Shown piece by piece: positions 63,637 to 64,000 of a stretch of 64,000 nt of DNA. The stretch spans positions 169,897-233,896 of the forward strand of contig WGLX01000010.1 of NCBI GenBank assembly GCA_016125355.1, given 5' to 3'. The notes under the pieces were generated by a model, which was not told the DNA's origin, did not search any database, and worked only from the letters and a program-made list of their open reading frames with translations. The translations under genes were made by a program, and so were the position numbers. Source of the DNA: Actinomycetales bacterium (lineage in GTDB: Bacteria; Actinomycetota; Actinomycetes; S36-B12). The stretch's first letter is position 1; each line of letters opens with the position of its first letter.

Positions 63637-64000
63637 ACTCCCCGAAGACTTCCTCGCGGACTGGCCGCCGCCGGTCGCGGAGGCTCCGGCATGGCTGGAC
63701 GAGGAACTCGGACTCGAGGACCTGCCGGAGTGGACCGACAGTGATGCCCTGGCTGAGGCGGTGGCGCGGCCGGCGGGTGTGGGTCTGCTGGCGAGCCTGC
63801 TGCAGGTCGACCCGGCCGGACTGTCCCCGGATGAGGCGGTGACCTTCGCGCAGCAGGTGGACCGGGTCGTCGCGTACGCCGCCGGGTTCCAGGCGAAGGC
63901 GCGTGCGGACGTGCAGGAGCGGCTGGTGGCGCACTTCGAGGCGGAGAAGGTCGCGCGCGCGGATTCGGCGTCGGGGTTCGTGACCGCGGAGATGCTGGCC
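63629..64000 (+). CDS. DUF222 (13E12-repeat) protein, probably with C-terminal HNH (3' end outside window)
   Basis: The first 124 codons are visible. The acidic start (FELPEDFLADWPPPVAEAPAWLDEELGLEDLPEW) followed by ALAEAVARPAGVGLLASLLQVDPAGLSPDEAVTFAQQVDRVVAYAAGFQAKARADVQERLVAHF is typical of the DUF222/13E12 family, which usually ends in an HNH nuclease. The rest, including any HNH domain, is beyond the edge. It is preceded by a perfect LexA box over its start codon. Confidence 0.75.
   Translation, partial: MFELPEDFLADWPPPVAEAPAWLDEELGLEDLPEWTDSDALAEAVARPAGVGLLASLLQVDPAGLSPDEAVTFAQQVDRVVAYAAGFQAKARADVQERLVAHFEAEKVARADSASGFVTAEMLA

Overview
The window is a chromosomal segment of a high-GC actinobacterium (class Actinomycetes). 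The evidence is a complete Pup-proteasome locus (pafA, prcA, prcB, pup, dop, ARC/Mpa ATPase with pafB and pafC), mycothiol synthesis (mshC), RbpA, FHA/GarA-type and actinobacteria-specific small proteins (DUF3090, DUF5703, SCO1664-like), an InhA/FabI-type enoyl reductase, an F420-type luciferase-like oxidoreductase, and GTG starts with very GC-rich third codon positions. Gene order matches stretches I know from Mycobacterium tuberculosis (the Rv1822-Rv1832 block and the Rv2089c-Rv2136c block), but lnt and the polyprenol-phosphate mannosyltransferase are separate genes, as in Streptomyces. I cannot assign a genus. No tRNA, rRNA, CRISPR array, prophage or insertion sequence was seen.

Layout. 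1-2.3 kb: end of a fatty-acid operon (fabG, fabI, a SixA-like phosphatase) and a lone HNH nuclease. 2.4-12.2 kb: serB, then an ABC ATPase, a CDP-alcohol phosphatidyltransferase, a fused nucleotidyltransferase/degenerate phosphomannomutase, DUF881-sbp-DUF881, gcvH, an FHA protein, MerR, DUF151 nuclease and a second MerR. 12.2-16.3 kb: tandem glycine riboswitch and gcvP, then a HAD phosphatase and a membrane SHOCT protein. 16.3-18.8 kb: feoA-feoB-feoC-like iron(II) uptake behind a possible IdeR box. 18.7-20.9 kb: a small accessory zone with an orphan metal-receptor-fold protein, a 413-bp non-coding, repeat-rich, low-GC stretch with two LexA-type SOS boxes, a stand-alone maltokinase-cap protein and a VOC protein. 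21-23.4 kb: argG, a CAP-domain secreted protein, rbpA.

23.4-30.2 kb is one minus-strand operon (M24 peptidase, acyl-CoA dehydrogenase, amidohydrolase, lnt, polyprenol mannosyltransferase, fxsA). A 5'-3' exonuclease-like gene faces it. 31.2-46.4 kb is the minus-strand proteasome/Tat block: trmI, ARC, dop, pup, prcB, prcA, pafA, two FKBPs, pafB, pafC, tatA, tatC, a lipid kinase, helY. 46.5-63.5 kb holds a RecB-like Fe-S nuclease, HAD phosphatase, metH, alpha/beta hydrolase, PAC2, pgi, gnd, mshC, the SCO1664/DUF3090/histidine-phosphatase trio, corA, uppP, an LLM oxidoreductase, an aldo/keto reductase and DUF5703. A DUF222 (13E12-type) gene with a perfect SOS box over its start codon runs off the right end.

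The main cross-cutting observation is a promoter pattern. About twenty transcription-unit heads carry a TAnnnT hexamer (mostly TAGSST/TACGST) ending 6-9 bases before the start codon, fourteen of them exactly 6. The first base of the start codon would then be the transcription start, so leaderless mRNA appears to be the default here. The pattern also fixes several start codons and shows internal promoters for pup and helY, and two pairs of divergent genes whose -10 hexamers share the same TA step. Functional themes are protein turnover and DNA-damage control (Pup-proteasome, PafBC, SOS boxes), envelope lipid/glycan synthesis (lnt, Dpm, uppP, ManC-like, CDP-alcohol transferase), glycine/one-carbon metabolism (gcvH, gcvP, metH, serB) and metal uptake (feo, corA).
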